Assembly (NCBI GenBank): GCA_036897485.1
Contig: JAYMTF010001280.1
Coordinates: 1-24,645 of the forward strand
DNA: 24,645 bases
Origin: Pelargonium nanum
Taxonomy: Eukaryota; Streptophyta; Magnoliopsida; Geraniales; Geraniaceae
Reading direction: 5' to 3'
Shown here: piece by piece, positions 1 to 11,500 of the stretch
How positions within the stretch are numbered: position 1 is the first letter of the stretch
How the letters are laid out: each line of letters starts with the position of its first letter
Notes under the pieces: generated by a model
Database searches by the model: none
Told to the model about the DNA's origin: nothing
The model's input: the letters and a program-made list of their open reading frames with translations, nothing else
Position numbers and translations under genes: made by a program

Positions 1-463
1 ATATTTAATGAAATTGTTTAGGGCTAGAAATGAATATAATTCAATAATTTAATATGTTTATTTATTTTAAGTTTGATGGCTGAAATTCAATCCATCTTTA
101 TACACGTGAAAATACATTAATAAAGGATACATAGAAAAATACTTTTCCATAAATATATAATAACTAGATTTAAATTTAAAATTACAATACAATTTAGGTT
201 TAATTTGTCTTTAAAATTGGAAAGATAAAAAGGATGACAATTAAGAATGAGAACGATTAACGCCATATGAGTAATTTTGCTGGAAAAAGGTTAATTTTTT
301 CATACAATATTTTTGTCAAATCGGAACGCAAATTTCTCCGTTCGGACTTTAGTGTTCCACGTTCCAAAACGGAGATAGCTACCTGATCAACATTTTCTGG
401 TAACCATGAATTATACTGATGATGATGATTAAAAAAAAAGTGATCTGATTTTCAATGGTGAGA
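1..463. other. AT-rich intergenic flank
   Basis: No open reading frame or recognisable repeat is visible. The stretch would contain the 3' untranslated region of the minus-strand gene that ends at 464. A TTTATT at about 60-65 reads as AATAAA on the minus strand, but it lies about 400 nt past the stop, so it is a weak polyadenylation candidate. Confidence 0.5.
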
Positions 464-1012
464 TCAGATCAAGTCCCCGCCCACAGCCCTGCTCAAATCG
501 AGCTCTCTCTGGCACTCTTGAAGCTCCGCTTCCCGAGTCTCCATCTCCCACCGGAGCTCCTGAACGCGCCGCCGCAACTGGCACTGCCGGTTGGCCTTCT
601 CCAGGATCGCCGCCAGCTGCTCCGCCCTTGGCTTCAGCCACCCGTCCACCGAGAAGCCGTTCCATTCCAGATTCGCCAACGCTTCCTTCACGTACGTCAC
701 GTCCTCCTGCTTCAGCTCTCCCGCCGTCTTCTTCAGCATGAGCCGGACCACATCCGCCAGGATCTCTATGAAGAATGACCGGAGAATGGCGCTCTCCAGC
801 TTGCACTGGCCGCCGACGTCGCCGTGCTTCTTGTACACGCGCTCTAGGATGGAGACGCTCGACTCTTTGACGAAGAAACCGTTGAACAGTACCTTCCCGC
901 TAGGGTTTGATGGCAGCAGAAGATGGTTCCTGTTCGGGGGTTGGTCGGGGTTTTCGCCGGAGCTGAGGCTCCGATCTTTTCGTTTCGTTGACGCGGACGG
1001 TGGTGGTGCCAT
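464..1012 (-). CDS. PEARLI-4 / MATH-associated coiled-coil-like protein, 182 aa
   Basis: Intronless minus-strand frame starting at the ATG at 1010-1012. Residues 1-40 are polar, basic and proline-rich and look disordered. Residues 41-137 resemble the helical segment found in plant PEARLI-4 (phospholipase-like) proteins and after the MATH domain of plant MATH/coiled-coil proteins: a V-x-F-N-G-F start (41-46), a K-K-H-G-D motif (61-65), two helices rich in Leu and Ile, then N-G-F-x-V-x-x-W-L (118-126). Residues 128-175 are a charged Glu/Arg/Leu coiled coil. No MATH domain precedes the segment, and the sequence upstream of the ATG shows none. The gene is clearly more GC-rich than its flanks, and codon-like composition over 180 codons supports a real gene. 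The molecular role of this family is not established; assignment rests on pattern similarity recalled from the family, not on a search. The cellular location is not evident. Confidence 0.72.
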   Translation of the reverse strand: MAPPPSASTKRKDRSLSSGENPDQPPNRNHLLLPSNPSGKVLFNGFFVKESSVSILERVYKKHGDVGGQCKLESAILRSFFIEILADVVRLMLKKTAGELKQEDVTYVKEALANLEWNGFSVDGWLKPRAEQLAAILEKANRQCQLRRRVQELRWEMETREAELQECQRELDLSRAVGGDLI

Positions 1013-1641
1013 GGCCGTTCGTTTTGACGAAACTGATTCAAAATCACACCCTCATCTTGTAGCAGGGCCGTGGAGTGGAGTAGTGTTGTGAAATCGTATG
1101 GGACCCACAGTTCAGGATGTGCCATAGCGTTGAGTTTAGTCAATGGACGGACTCACTTCCTTGGTTGACACGTGTTCAATTTTCAGTTTGCCAGGTGTAC
1201 CTTCTCAATGACGTATCAAAGGAGCTGATTAATTTTTTCTAATCTTTTTTAAGATAATTAATCTAATTTCATCTCCAAACTTTAAACTCAATTTGGTCCC
1301 AAATTTTCTGAACTCAAAATAGTATTTCGTAAGTATAATTGAAATCAGTGTTCAATGTTGTATCCAAACATCATAACATTAATTTAGTGTCAGGTTTAAG
1401 AGGTAGAAACAATAATTCTTTTTGCATCCCAAGATTTTCAAATTGCACATGTTTAGTAATCAACTTAACAGAAAATCACTTGCATTCGTTATCTTGAAGA
1501 GAAAAAGATGACAATGCTATCTTAGTTCCAAACAAATTCAGATCTGGCAGGGCCGTCTTCGCCGATCGTTGAAAAACTCACGGCTGATCTCGTCCTCACT
1601 GTCTCTGGATCTGGCACGAACTAGATAGGAAAAGCACGACC
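1013..1641. other. Intergenic region upstream of the minus-strand gene
   Basis: This holds the presumed promoter and 5' untranslated region of the gene ending at 1012. Frames here (for example those reaching 1091 or 1143) are extensions or shadows of that gene. From about 1200 onward the DNA is AT-rich, and I see no protein or repeat signature. Confidence 0.45.
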
Positions 1642-1842
1642 AAGACATGTTGGGCCAAGCGGTTGATGCGCTTTGAATTTCCTTTAAGGTTTTAGGTTTG
1701 AGTCTCCTTACTGACAGTATGGGGTGAGATTTATGGCTTTAAGGGGAAAACTAACAACAACTAACTCGGATGACGCTCTCATTAGGGGGTGAGAAGCACT
1801 GGCCTTAGTAGGCATGTTGGCATGTCGCTTATAAAAAAAAAA
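1642..1842 (+). mobile_element. tRNA-derived SINE-like element
   Basis: The segment has an A-box-like motif TGGGCCAAGCGGTTGATG (1651-1668) and, about 27 nt further on, a B-box-like GGTTTGAGTCTC (1695-1706) that differs from GGTTCRANNC by one C-to-T change. It ends in a run of ten A residues (1833-1842). This order of pol III promoter boxes followed by an A-rich 3' end is that of a tRNA-derived SINE. Similar B-box phrases occur near 13529, 18648 and 24083. The ends and the target-site duplication were not resolved. A degenerate tRNA pseudogene is the alternative. Confidence 0.45.
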
Positions 1843-2513
1843 GGATATGCAAAGCCCGGTTTGTACTCCTTCAAACTCGACCGGCCACCACGAAGGAGAG
1901 ACAAGATCTAAGTTGCTGGGTTGAGACTTGTTGAGTTTAGTTTATAGACGTTGCTTTTAGGCAATTAATTGTCATTGTTCTACTATTCCAATAATATACT
2001 CAATATTTATCTTATAAAGACATGTATATATTATTCCGCTCCATTTCTCTCTTTGAATACGTGCATAGGAAAGCTAGCAAGCAAGCACTTAACGGATCAA
2101 ATGAAGAAACAGACTTGTGTTGTGCTATTGGAATTTGAATTTGAGAGGGAGACAAAAATAGAGCTTTGATTTTGGGTGAGTGAATGTGAAATGCTCATGC
2201 TCCGTTGGGAAACAATTTGAATTTGGAGGTGGTTTGGGCCTTATAAAAGAAAAGACCCACAAGTAAAAAAAAGTTGGGCTAAACACACAAAACAAAGTTT
2301 TTAAATTAAAACAAGTGGGTCAATGACACTAAAAATAAATATAATCTAGCCTAATCCAAAACGTTAGAGAAATAGTAAGCTTACTTTGAGACTAGGAAGT
2401 AGTATAAATTTACAATCTAGCCTAATCCAAGAAGTGTGGGATAAGCATAAATGATCTGGTGAGCTTGCAACACATCATCAACTTCTTCGTCCGACAATCC
2501 TTACCTACATCAT
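1843..2513. other. Intergenic region upstream of ETFQO with a 17-nt direct repeat
   Basis: AT-rich DNA with no convincing gene. The 17-mer AATCTAGCCTAATCCAA occurs perfectly at 2343-2359 and 2414-2430, 71 nt apart, within 250 nt of the ETFQO start. The frame at 1969-2169 opens with TTG and has no recognisable content. Confidence 0.5.
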
Positions 2514-2517
2514 TTCC

Positions 2518-2530
2518 CTATAATATATAA
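2518..2530 (+). promoter_or_regulatory. Candidate TATA box of ETFQO
   Basis: A CTATAATATATAA stretch lies about 60 nt upstream of the ATG at 2589. Transcription starting about 30 nt downstream would leave a leader of roughly 40 nt. A second weaker TATAAAT lies at about 2403. Positional inference only; the DNA is generally AT-rich. Confidence 0.35.
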
Positions 2531-2588
2531 TCATCGCTCACCAAATTGTTCAACATTTGTGCATCTTCACTGTCCTCGTCTCGTAATC

Positions 2589-5500
2589 ATGCTCAGGTTT
2601 TTGTCACTATCCTCCAAATCCAAGTCCAGTTCACTCAAGCATTTTAGCTCCATATCATCTCTCTCAATCAATTCTCATTCCAGTATACACATCCGCGATG
2701 AATCAGATCACAGCACAGCTGTCGGTCCAAAACCCTCCATTTTCTCATGTTCAGCCCCAGCTGCTTCTGGGCATCCATTTTTTTCTCGCCGTTTTGGTGT
2801 AAATTTTAGCTCTTTAGGATCACAGTCTAGTTTCAGAGGGTTTTGCTCATCTGGGTATGGGATTAAATTTAGTAATTTGAGGATTTGTGAACGAAATAGG
2901 AATCGGATTTTAAGGGTTTGTTTTCTTGGGGGTGAATTCAGGAGGTTCAGTAGTGAGCCGGACAGAGAGTCGATAGAGTATGATGTTGTTATTGTTGGGG
3001 CTGGACCTGCTGGGTTATCGGCAGCGATACGGTTGAAGCAAATGTGTCGTGAAAATGATGTTGATTTATCAGTATGTGTTGTTGAGAAAGGAGCTGAAGT
3101 AGGTATGTTTTGTTTCTTGATATCTTGGTGCAATAGGGTGCTAAATTTCAATATCGGTCAAGCATATTTGTGTGTCTTTTGGCCAAGTTCTAGAATATGC
3201 ATGTTTAGCTACTGTCTATTGGATAGCTGTTTTATAATATATGACCTCACTGGGTTGGCGATTCCCACTTTGATTATAGGTGCCCACATTCTATCTGGCA
3301 ATGTTTTCGAGCCCCGAGCATTGGACGAACTTCTACCACAATGGAAACAGGAAGAGGTGCTGTTTAGTAGTTTCTATTTCCTTTCATATTACTTCCACTG
3401 TTCCGTTTCTTCATATAAGAATCACTGTTGTAGTATGTTCATGGAAGAAAATTACTATATGAATCAGTATTTGGGACGGGGAGTAAGTGTTTTATACCTT
3501 TTACTTTCTTTTGATTCAAGTGCTCTTTTGTTAATTGTCTTGACAGGCACCAATCTCTGTCCCTGTTTCTTCTGACAAGTTTTTGTATTTAACAAAGGAT
3601 CGTGCCTTTTCACTTCCATCTCCATTTGATAACAAAGGAAATTATGTCATAAGGTAGTTATGCAAGGTGGGCTTAATGCTTGAACCATTCAATTAGGAAT
3701 TTTGTTCAAATGCATATCTACTGATCTATTGCCTGGCCAATATTTTACTGTTTATGGCAGACTGAGTCATAAAAACATGTGGAAGATTTAAGTAATGTGT
3801 TAGCCTTGTATTTCTCATATATAGTAAAAATGTACCATTTCCTCTTGAAATCTTACTTAACAACACTGTTCTGGAGTCACAAAACTCGGCTGCTATGTTA
3901 TTACTTAGTGTGAGTCTAGAGTTAGAAAGAACGCTGCAATCTGACTATAAAGCTACTGGTAATATAATTCATTCTAATTTGTTGACTGAATATTACTTCA
4001 GGTAGATATCATCTGATGAAAGAAAACTATGTGATCATTTTCATGTTTTGTAATCTTTTGCTATTGCTCTTTTTTTTATAACCACAATCCTTTCTTATAT
4101 ACAAGCTTCTTTTTTGCATTTTTATTTGGTTATCCCTGTATTTTCATTCTAAGTTATCATTTACCAGTTGCGCTAATTAAACTTACTACGTGGATCCTAT
4201 GATGCAGCTTGAGTCAATTAGTCCGTTGGATGGGAGTAAAAGCTGAGGAAATAGGAGTAGAAATATATCCCGGCTTTGCAGCCAGTGAGGTGCTCCTACT
4301 TAATGCCCCTGTTGCTGCTGACCAACTGCCAAATTACTTGTATTTACATATTTAATTTACTTTTCAGGTATTATATGATGCAAATGACAGGGTTATTGGG
4401 ATTGGAACAAATGATATGGGAGTTGCGAAAGATGGTTCAAGGAAGGATACTTTTCAACGTGGAGTAGAATTGAGAGGTAGGTTCGCTATTTTAGGCAGAA
4501 CAATTGGACCACCCTCAGCTTGTTTGGCAGCCATGCTGTCACTATATGTTGGTATAGTCATCTCAAAAGTCATCAATTAATTTATCCATGACACCTAATC
4601 AGGATAGGGTTAGATCTGCCTAAAGCCTCTAGAACTACATTAACTTTGAAAACTTCACTGTAATGTGAACCCAAATAAAATTTGAATATTAAGGTTAGAT
4701 CTGCCTAAAGCCTGTAGAACTACATTAATTTTGAAAACTCCACCATTATGTGAACCCAAATAAGATTTGAATATTTGTACGAAAGTAATAATAATTTTTC
4801 TTTATATGTTATATTTTCTATAACCCAGATTTGGATCTACCTGTACACTTTTCTTTCCAAGCCTTATTCATGCACTTTGTCTCGATATTTTCATTGCAAT
4901 ATTTTAGTTTTAGTTTTATCTGTGTATACATTCTTATTGATTGAAGAGCATCTGAATGTGGAAAATACCTGTTTGGTAAAACTTTGCATATGTCCCTGCA
5001 GAAGGAAGCAACGAATGTGATCACATTCTTGCTTTTGAATTTCCTCAAACCTATTACGTTTTGCCATTTGAGCCTATTCTCATTATTTGCTAGACTCACA
5101 AATCTATGGCTGCTTGTGAAGTGAATTACTATACTGTTTATTGATGTCTTATCTATGTATATAATTGCCTATTTGTAGTCAATGCGTTACCCATGGACAC
5201 TTATATGCTATGCCAACATAATAGACTTGTTATAATGTTCTTGTAACTTCCATATACAGATTTAAACACGTGAGATCATTATGCAGGGCGTATAATGCTT
5301 TTTGCTGAAGGATGTCGAGGATCATTGTCGGAGGTTTGATGACAGAAGTTGGTTGCTGAAGTTGTTCTAAACTTGCATTCTGTACCTATTAGCATTTCTT
5401 ATAAAGCACATCTTTTCCCTTGTTACAGACAATAATGAAGAAATACAACTTGAGAGAGAAGGGGCATGCACAACACCAGACTTATGCTTTGGGAATCAAA

Positions 5501-8500
5501 GAGGTTTTCTTTCTACATCAGTCATAGTCTAAACTGGAAGTTATTTTTCAGTAATTTAAATCCCTTCCCTTTGGGACATGTTACTGCAGTCTGTGTTTCG
5601 AATCACAACAAACTAGATACCTCAGACACTTTTAGTGTGTGCTGATATTTATTATTAGATCAGTGGTTTTGTTGTTTTCATGGTTAGTTGCAGCAGGAGA
5701 CACTCCCTAGAAAAGCTCCCTCTGTGTGTCTTTATGCTATTGATATCTATTCCTTTACTCGTCCATTTTGGTTCTCATAAAAATAATCTTCACATGAGGG
5801 TGAGCCTTGAGGCCATCAGTTTGACTTTGAGAAACTATATTTTTTCAAAAATAGGGGTAAGACTGCATACATAAACGACCCTCCTCATATCCCACAATGG
5901 TGGGAGCCTCATGCTCTAGGCCACCCTTTTTTATAAAAAATAATCTTCACATAATTACTAGGTCTTTCAATAGACTTTGTTTGTAGTCGTATCTTCAAGA
6001 TATCATTATTAGTTGGCACAATTTATCTAGCATAGCCACCCAAGTAAATCTTCTCCAATTTTCCATAAGAGTGTAGAGATGGAGAATCTCCTTGGTCTCA
6101 TACACTTTATGCATACAAAATATATCTTCTGGCATGTTCCTAAATTCTAATGTTGTAATATTACTCAGGTTTGGGAAATTGATGAGGCCAAACATACACC
6201 TGGAGCTGTGCTTCACACCTTGGGTTGGCCCTTGGATCACAACACATATGGTGGATCGTTTCTGTACCACATGAAAGATAGAATGGTATCATATGTTTTG
6301 TTCACTTTGTTTCCCTTCATTTGGTTGTGATTTTATTAGCTTCTGTACAATTTTCTATTTCCCATGGTTGAGCAGCTTGGGGTGAGGATGTTAGGGATGT
6401 TCTTAAAACATTTTGGATATCTGCTTAGTTAATTGAGTTCTTTCTTTGGTGTTTTATCCATCTCATTTCTTTGATAAACAAATGTTCTGTAAATTTGATT
6501 TTCTGATCATTGTGTTGGATTCATTCGTTACCAAAGAATTTCTGTTGTGGGGTCCTAATGTAGACTTGCATTTACTGCACACACATAACTTAAATCTAGG
6601 TAAGATAAGAAATAAAATTTATTTCCTACCACTTGTCCAGTATAATCATTTCTCTGTTCAGCACTTTTAAGTCAATTTCTCTCTCCCCCTATAGCTTTGT
6701 GCTAAATTGACTCTTGTGTATTTGTTCTGATGGTAAAAACATTACCAAACTGTCAGAAGACTATATTGGCACCAGGTCCTGTATCCTTGTTGTGTTGACG
6801 TCAAAAGGAATGGGTCTGGTTAGACAAGTATTGGGCCATATCTGCACCTGAATTAGACCTTACTTTAAACCTAGCATGATTTTTAAACCTGTTTTCTTTG
6901 TTCTTTTCTAAAGGTGGATAAAAGTTGATTCAGAAAAACTTTGTGAATACAGTTAAATGGCTTGCACTTTCCAAACTGGGTTTGCAGCATGTTAGATCAA
7001 AGAATATTTCGTATAATGACCCCCATTGTTTATCTTGCTGCTGTCTTTTCCAGTCAATTTTAAGAACCAAAGTCTTGTAGTACAATTACTGTTTTCAAGG
7101 CAGCTATAATTGTTGCAGATGTCTTTCTTCGTGTTGCCATCATCATCCTTTTTTTTCTGATTTTGTTCTGCATGTTAACATCAGAAATTGGGGTATTCAC
7201 TTAATGTTTGAAAGCCACTCAAAGTGAACTGCAGTTCTGATGTACTTTGCTTGGTTATTGACTTATTGGTTTATTTTTGCTTTGCTACTTAATAGACTCA
7301 ATATTTATTATTTATGTCCTGTACTATTTATGCTATTCGACAGCTGTTACTTATTTGAGGTTCGAACATTATCATTCATATGTATTGTTATTACAAGATT
7401 CCTTCAGATTGCTAATCCATCTCTATCATCTTTGGTTGAATTCTCAGGTTTGTATTGGCCTTGTGGTTGCTTTGAATTATCAGAACCCTTTCTTGAACCC
7501 GTACGAGGAGTTTCAGGTAAATCACGTCTTTTAATTAGTTGTATACTTGAGTCTTGGTTTGAAGTGCATGGTAAAACCGTAAAAGATGTTTTACTTGTCT
7601 TGCGTTGTATTTTTGTGGACAGAGTGGCTATTTCCTTTTCCCTGTTTTCTGTGGCTTGTCTGTAAATCATTCAGTCCATAACAACTCATCCAGGAATCAG
7701 CATTGCTTTTTCTCAACATATATTTTTATCTAGCAGGACTGGGGAAACAACTAAACATACACATGACCTTTTTTTACCCCCTTTTCATTCACATTAAATG
7801 CACACGCCCATATCTATGATGTAGTTATTAAAGAATGTGGTACCATGAATACATTTACGAAATCTAAGACAGAAATAATCATTGTGGATTCCTGGAAGAA
7901 ATAGCCAGGTATTGCTATAGAACAAGGTTTTGCAACAGCTCTTTCCAATTCATTTGTGGTCTTATTGATTAAGCATATCTAAAGTCTAAACTAAGACCAT
8001 TTTATATGTCACGGCATACTAAATTGTGATTACTATCACCATGTGCTAGTGGTCCGTATTCCATGTTTTTGATATTGATGCATTTGTGTTCCTTAACTAT
8101 ACTAACTTCACCAAGCTCAAGCATATTCTGGAATCTGGACACTCCCTTAACGTATTGCAATAATAAATGTGCATTTAGTTATCAAAGCGCAAGTGTGTAT
8201 GCTTCCATATTTGTTTTATTTTAGTTGGGTATGCTGATTTTCCAATTTCATGATATGTCTGTTTTCCAACACTGTTTTGCATTATCATGCCCGTGTCATG
8301 GTAGCTGTGTACTTGTTATTTCCTGTTCACATGTAAATGGCATTTGAATGTGATCAATAAACGCGACCACTATTTGATAGGAGAATTTATAGATGTATAG
8401 TTGTGGCTCTTCTAAGTTCAACTGTGTTGACTAAATTTTTGATTGCTCACTGATCTAAAATATGCAATTAATAGGAAAGACTGTCTGCTATGTTGAAAAA

Positions 8501-11500
8501 GATCATAAAATAAAATGGTAGGTCCTTATAATATTTGGTTTTCTTTGGACAGAAACTAAAACATCATCCTGCTATCAAACCACTTCTGGAGGGTGGGACT
8601 GTCCTACAGTATGGGGCCCGCACTTTGAATGAAGGTGGTTTTCAGGTCTGTCATGATCCATCTTTTAATAGACATAATTTAACATCTGTATAGCAAGTCT
8701 GTAGAAATTTATATCAGATTTTCCACACATGTCCTGCATCATCTTCTATTTCAAGTCCGCTTTCACACGGAAGATTTCATGTGCTCAAAAGCAATTCCTA
8801 TTGTGATTGTTATTACCTTGGGTGCATATAGTTATCATTTGAGTTGGTCTTAAAGGGACACATGCAGCATCAGTCCTCATTCTTTCATGATGATTTGGCT
8901 GCCAAATATATACTATGGATTGCTTTTCTGTTGATTTCTTGATGTGATACAAATATGAATTTGGTGCTAGTTAAATTTCAGTCTATTCCATATCCAGTTT
9001 TTCCTGGAGGAGCAATAATTGGATGTTCGGCTGGTTTCTTAAACGTGCCGAAGATAAAGGGAACTCATACAGCAATGAAATCAGGTGCCACTAACACAAA
9101 TTTTAACGGCTTCCCTATTCTTATCTTGCTCCTGTCACTTGAATATGTTCAAATGAGAACATACTGAATCAACAACTTCTACTTCTGTTTATTTTCTTTC
9201 TTTTTTCCATTTTCTCAGTCTTAATTTGTAGTTTTGCTTCTCTGGTCAACCATATTTTTAGTATACTTTTGATGTGCTGTATGTTTTTGCCTTCTGTTTG
9301 AGTTTGCACAAGTCATTTTGCTTTTTAACCTATGGAAAAGTACCCTACTCTTTTGTGAGTTTTGTCTGTTGCTTCGCTTTGGGATTATTGTAATGAGGTT
9401 AGATGGTTTGCGATGTACCTAGAAGATTTAATTTCAAGTTAGGATAATGCTGATTTCATCCAGAACATTTCTATTTACAGTTGCTCAAGTTTCAAATTTG
9501 TTCCTGACTTTACATGTTTCTTGCAGGAATGCTAGCAGCAGAAGCCACATTTAATGCTCTTGAAAAGGGTTTGAATATGGAGACCTATTGGAATACTTTA
9601 AAAAGTTCATGGATATGGGAAGAGCTCCACAGGGCGCGGAACTATCGACCTGTTAGTTTTCTCTCTGTCTAACCTGCTTACTAGTACCCTCAAATTGCTG
9701 CCCTATTCGATTCTTAAGCAACTACTAGAGTTACCATTATCTAGTAGGCTACCTTTCAATAAATAGTATTGTCACGATTATTGACATTGTACCAAATGGT
9801 ATTTTGTTTTAACATATATTATTGTTTGTGCAAGTAGTTGGGTAGTCGATTTTTTTTAATACTGTTCGTAAATTTCTTATCAATCCGAGAGTTGCATCGT
9901 AAATGTGCTATGTATTTACAATGTACAGATTTTAGGTAGCCCTCGTAAATGAGTTAATTCCGAGTTTCTTCATTTAATTAGAAGTATGGGGTAATCTTGA
10001 AAGTGTTGCTTTTTATTCAATGGTATTTGTGTTCTCTGCAGGCGTTTGAATACGGGCTTCTTCCTGGCTTGGCCATGAGTGGTTTAGAACAGTAAGTGCC
10101 AAGCATTAGCCCCCTGCTGTGCTCGTTATCACATTAACTTTGACTGCTCATAGCTTTTGCAGCATTTTTTTAAAAAAAAATTTTTGACAAGCCTTATTAT
10201 TATTTTTGTGATTGGTCTTGCAGCTACATACTGAAAGGGAGGTTACCCTTCACATTGAAGCACGGCAAACCTGATCATGAATCAACAAATGTGAGGGCAC
10301 ACACAAACACACATACATACAATCAATATTTTGTATATGTGCACTTGCAGAAGCATCTTAGGGCATAACTTTGTCACAATGATGAGATATCTTCTTTTCC
10401 TGTCTGTCAAACCACTCGTACAGAGACATAAGCAATTAGTGAAATTAAGATGGTTATTCGACCACAAGACATCATAGTTAACTTTTGAAAGTAAACGCAC
10501 TGATCAAATGATAAAAAACCTGTTGCATCTAGATCATCATTTTTGTTCAAGTTGGCGGTCTTCTGATGGATGTAGCAGAAGCTTTGAATTGTGATTGCAC
10601 TCCAGATGCTCTCATCAGAACGATTAAAATAGAACTGAATTTAATCGTGTACTAATGGCCAGTAATAGATTTATTTCGATTCCCGAAGACTACTAATTGG
10701 TGCGTTCTTCTATTTGCAGGTTGCGCGTTTACATTCTCCGATTGAATATCCAAAACCAGATGGGGTTTTATCTTTTGATGTGCCAACCTCTCTACACAGG
10801 TTTTGAACTATGACCTTGTCTTTTGTAATTAGTGCATCTTTTAACTGGGGATGGGCGGATGGCTGTTAAAACTGGCCAGACAAGTAATCTGAGCCCCACT
10901 TGTCTAGCATCATTTTTTGTACAGCTGTACCAAAACATTTTTATTTTAAACCCGTTTTTTTAGTTTTTGGATGGACTTGTTATTCCGTTGCTTGAATCCA
11001 CCCTTGGTCTCGAGTTTGTAGTATTATTTGGAATTCAATATATTATAAGAAATGTTACAAAATGTCTGTACTCAGAGGACATCATACAAATTATTAGTGC
11101 ATAATCCCAGTTTTATGATAGAAGGAAATAATAATGACTAAGAGCTAATTTTTTCTCTCTGAATGAAAAAGTTGAGGCCATTTGAATTCTGTGAGGAAGA
11201 GAGTAACAATAATTAAATTGTGCTACCTGTTTTTCAAGAGTGAAAAAATTGAAGAAGATTGTGTACCAATAAGGGGCTTGTTCTCTTTATGACATCCTCA
11301 GTTTGTAAAAAAATTGCTACATTACTGATATAAGAAATTAAATGACCTATAGGTTCTTCTTGTACATCAAACAGGCATAAAGAAATTCATGCATCCTTTA
11401 CTTTACTTCCCTGTCTCTGTCCATTTACTTTACAACTGGAATGGTCGGACAACCAGTTAGTGAGAAACACGAATATTCTCTAATTTATTCAGATGTTTTA

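Noticed and set aside
429..806. Minus-strand 125-codon frame and plus-strand frames over the first gene
   Set aside because: They overlap the 182-aa gene in other frames, and their composition is that of shadow translation of a GC-rich gene.
2559..2588. Upstream in-frame extension of ETFQO from GTG
   Set aside because: GTG is not a normal plant start, and the first in-frame ATG is at 2589.
3357..3575. Continuation of the ETFQO exon 2 frame beyond 3356
   Set aside because: Homology shows splicing from 3356 to 3547; the continuation is intron 2 read-through ending at a stop.
10291..10330. ACACAC-rich run in ETFQO intron 14
   Set aside because: Simple low-complexity sequence with too few units to be notable.
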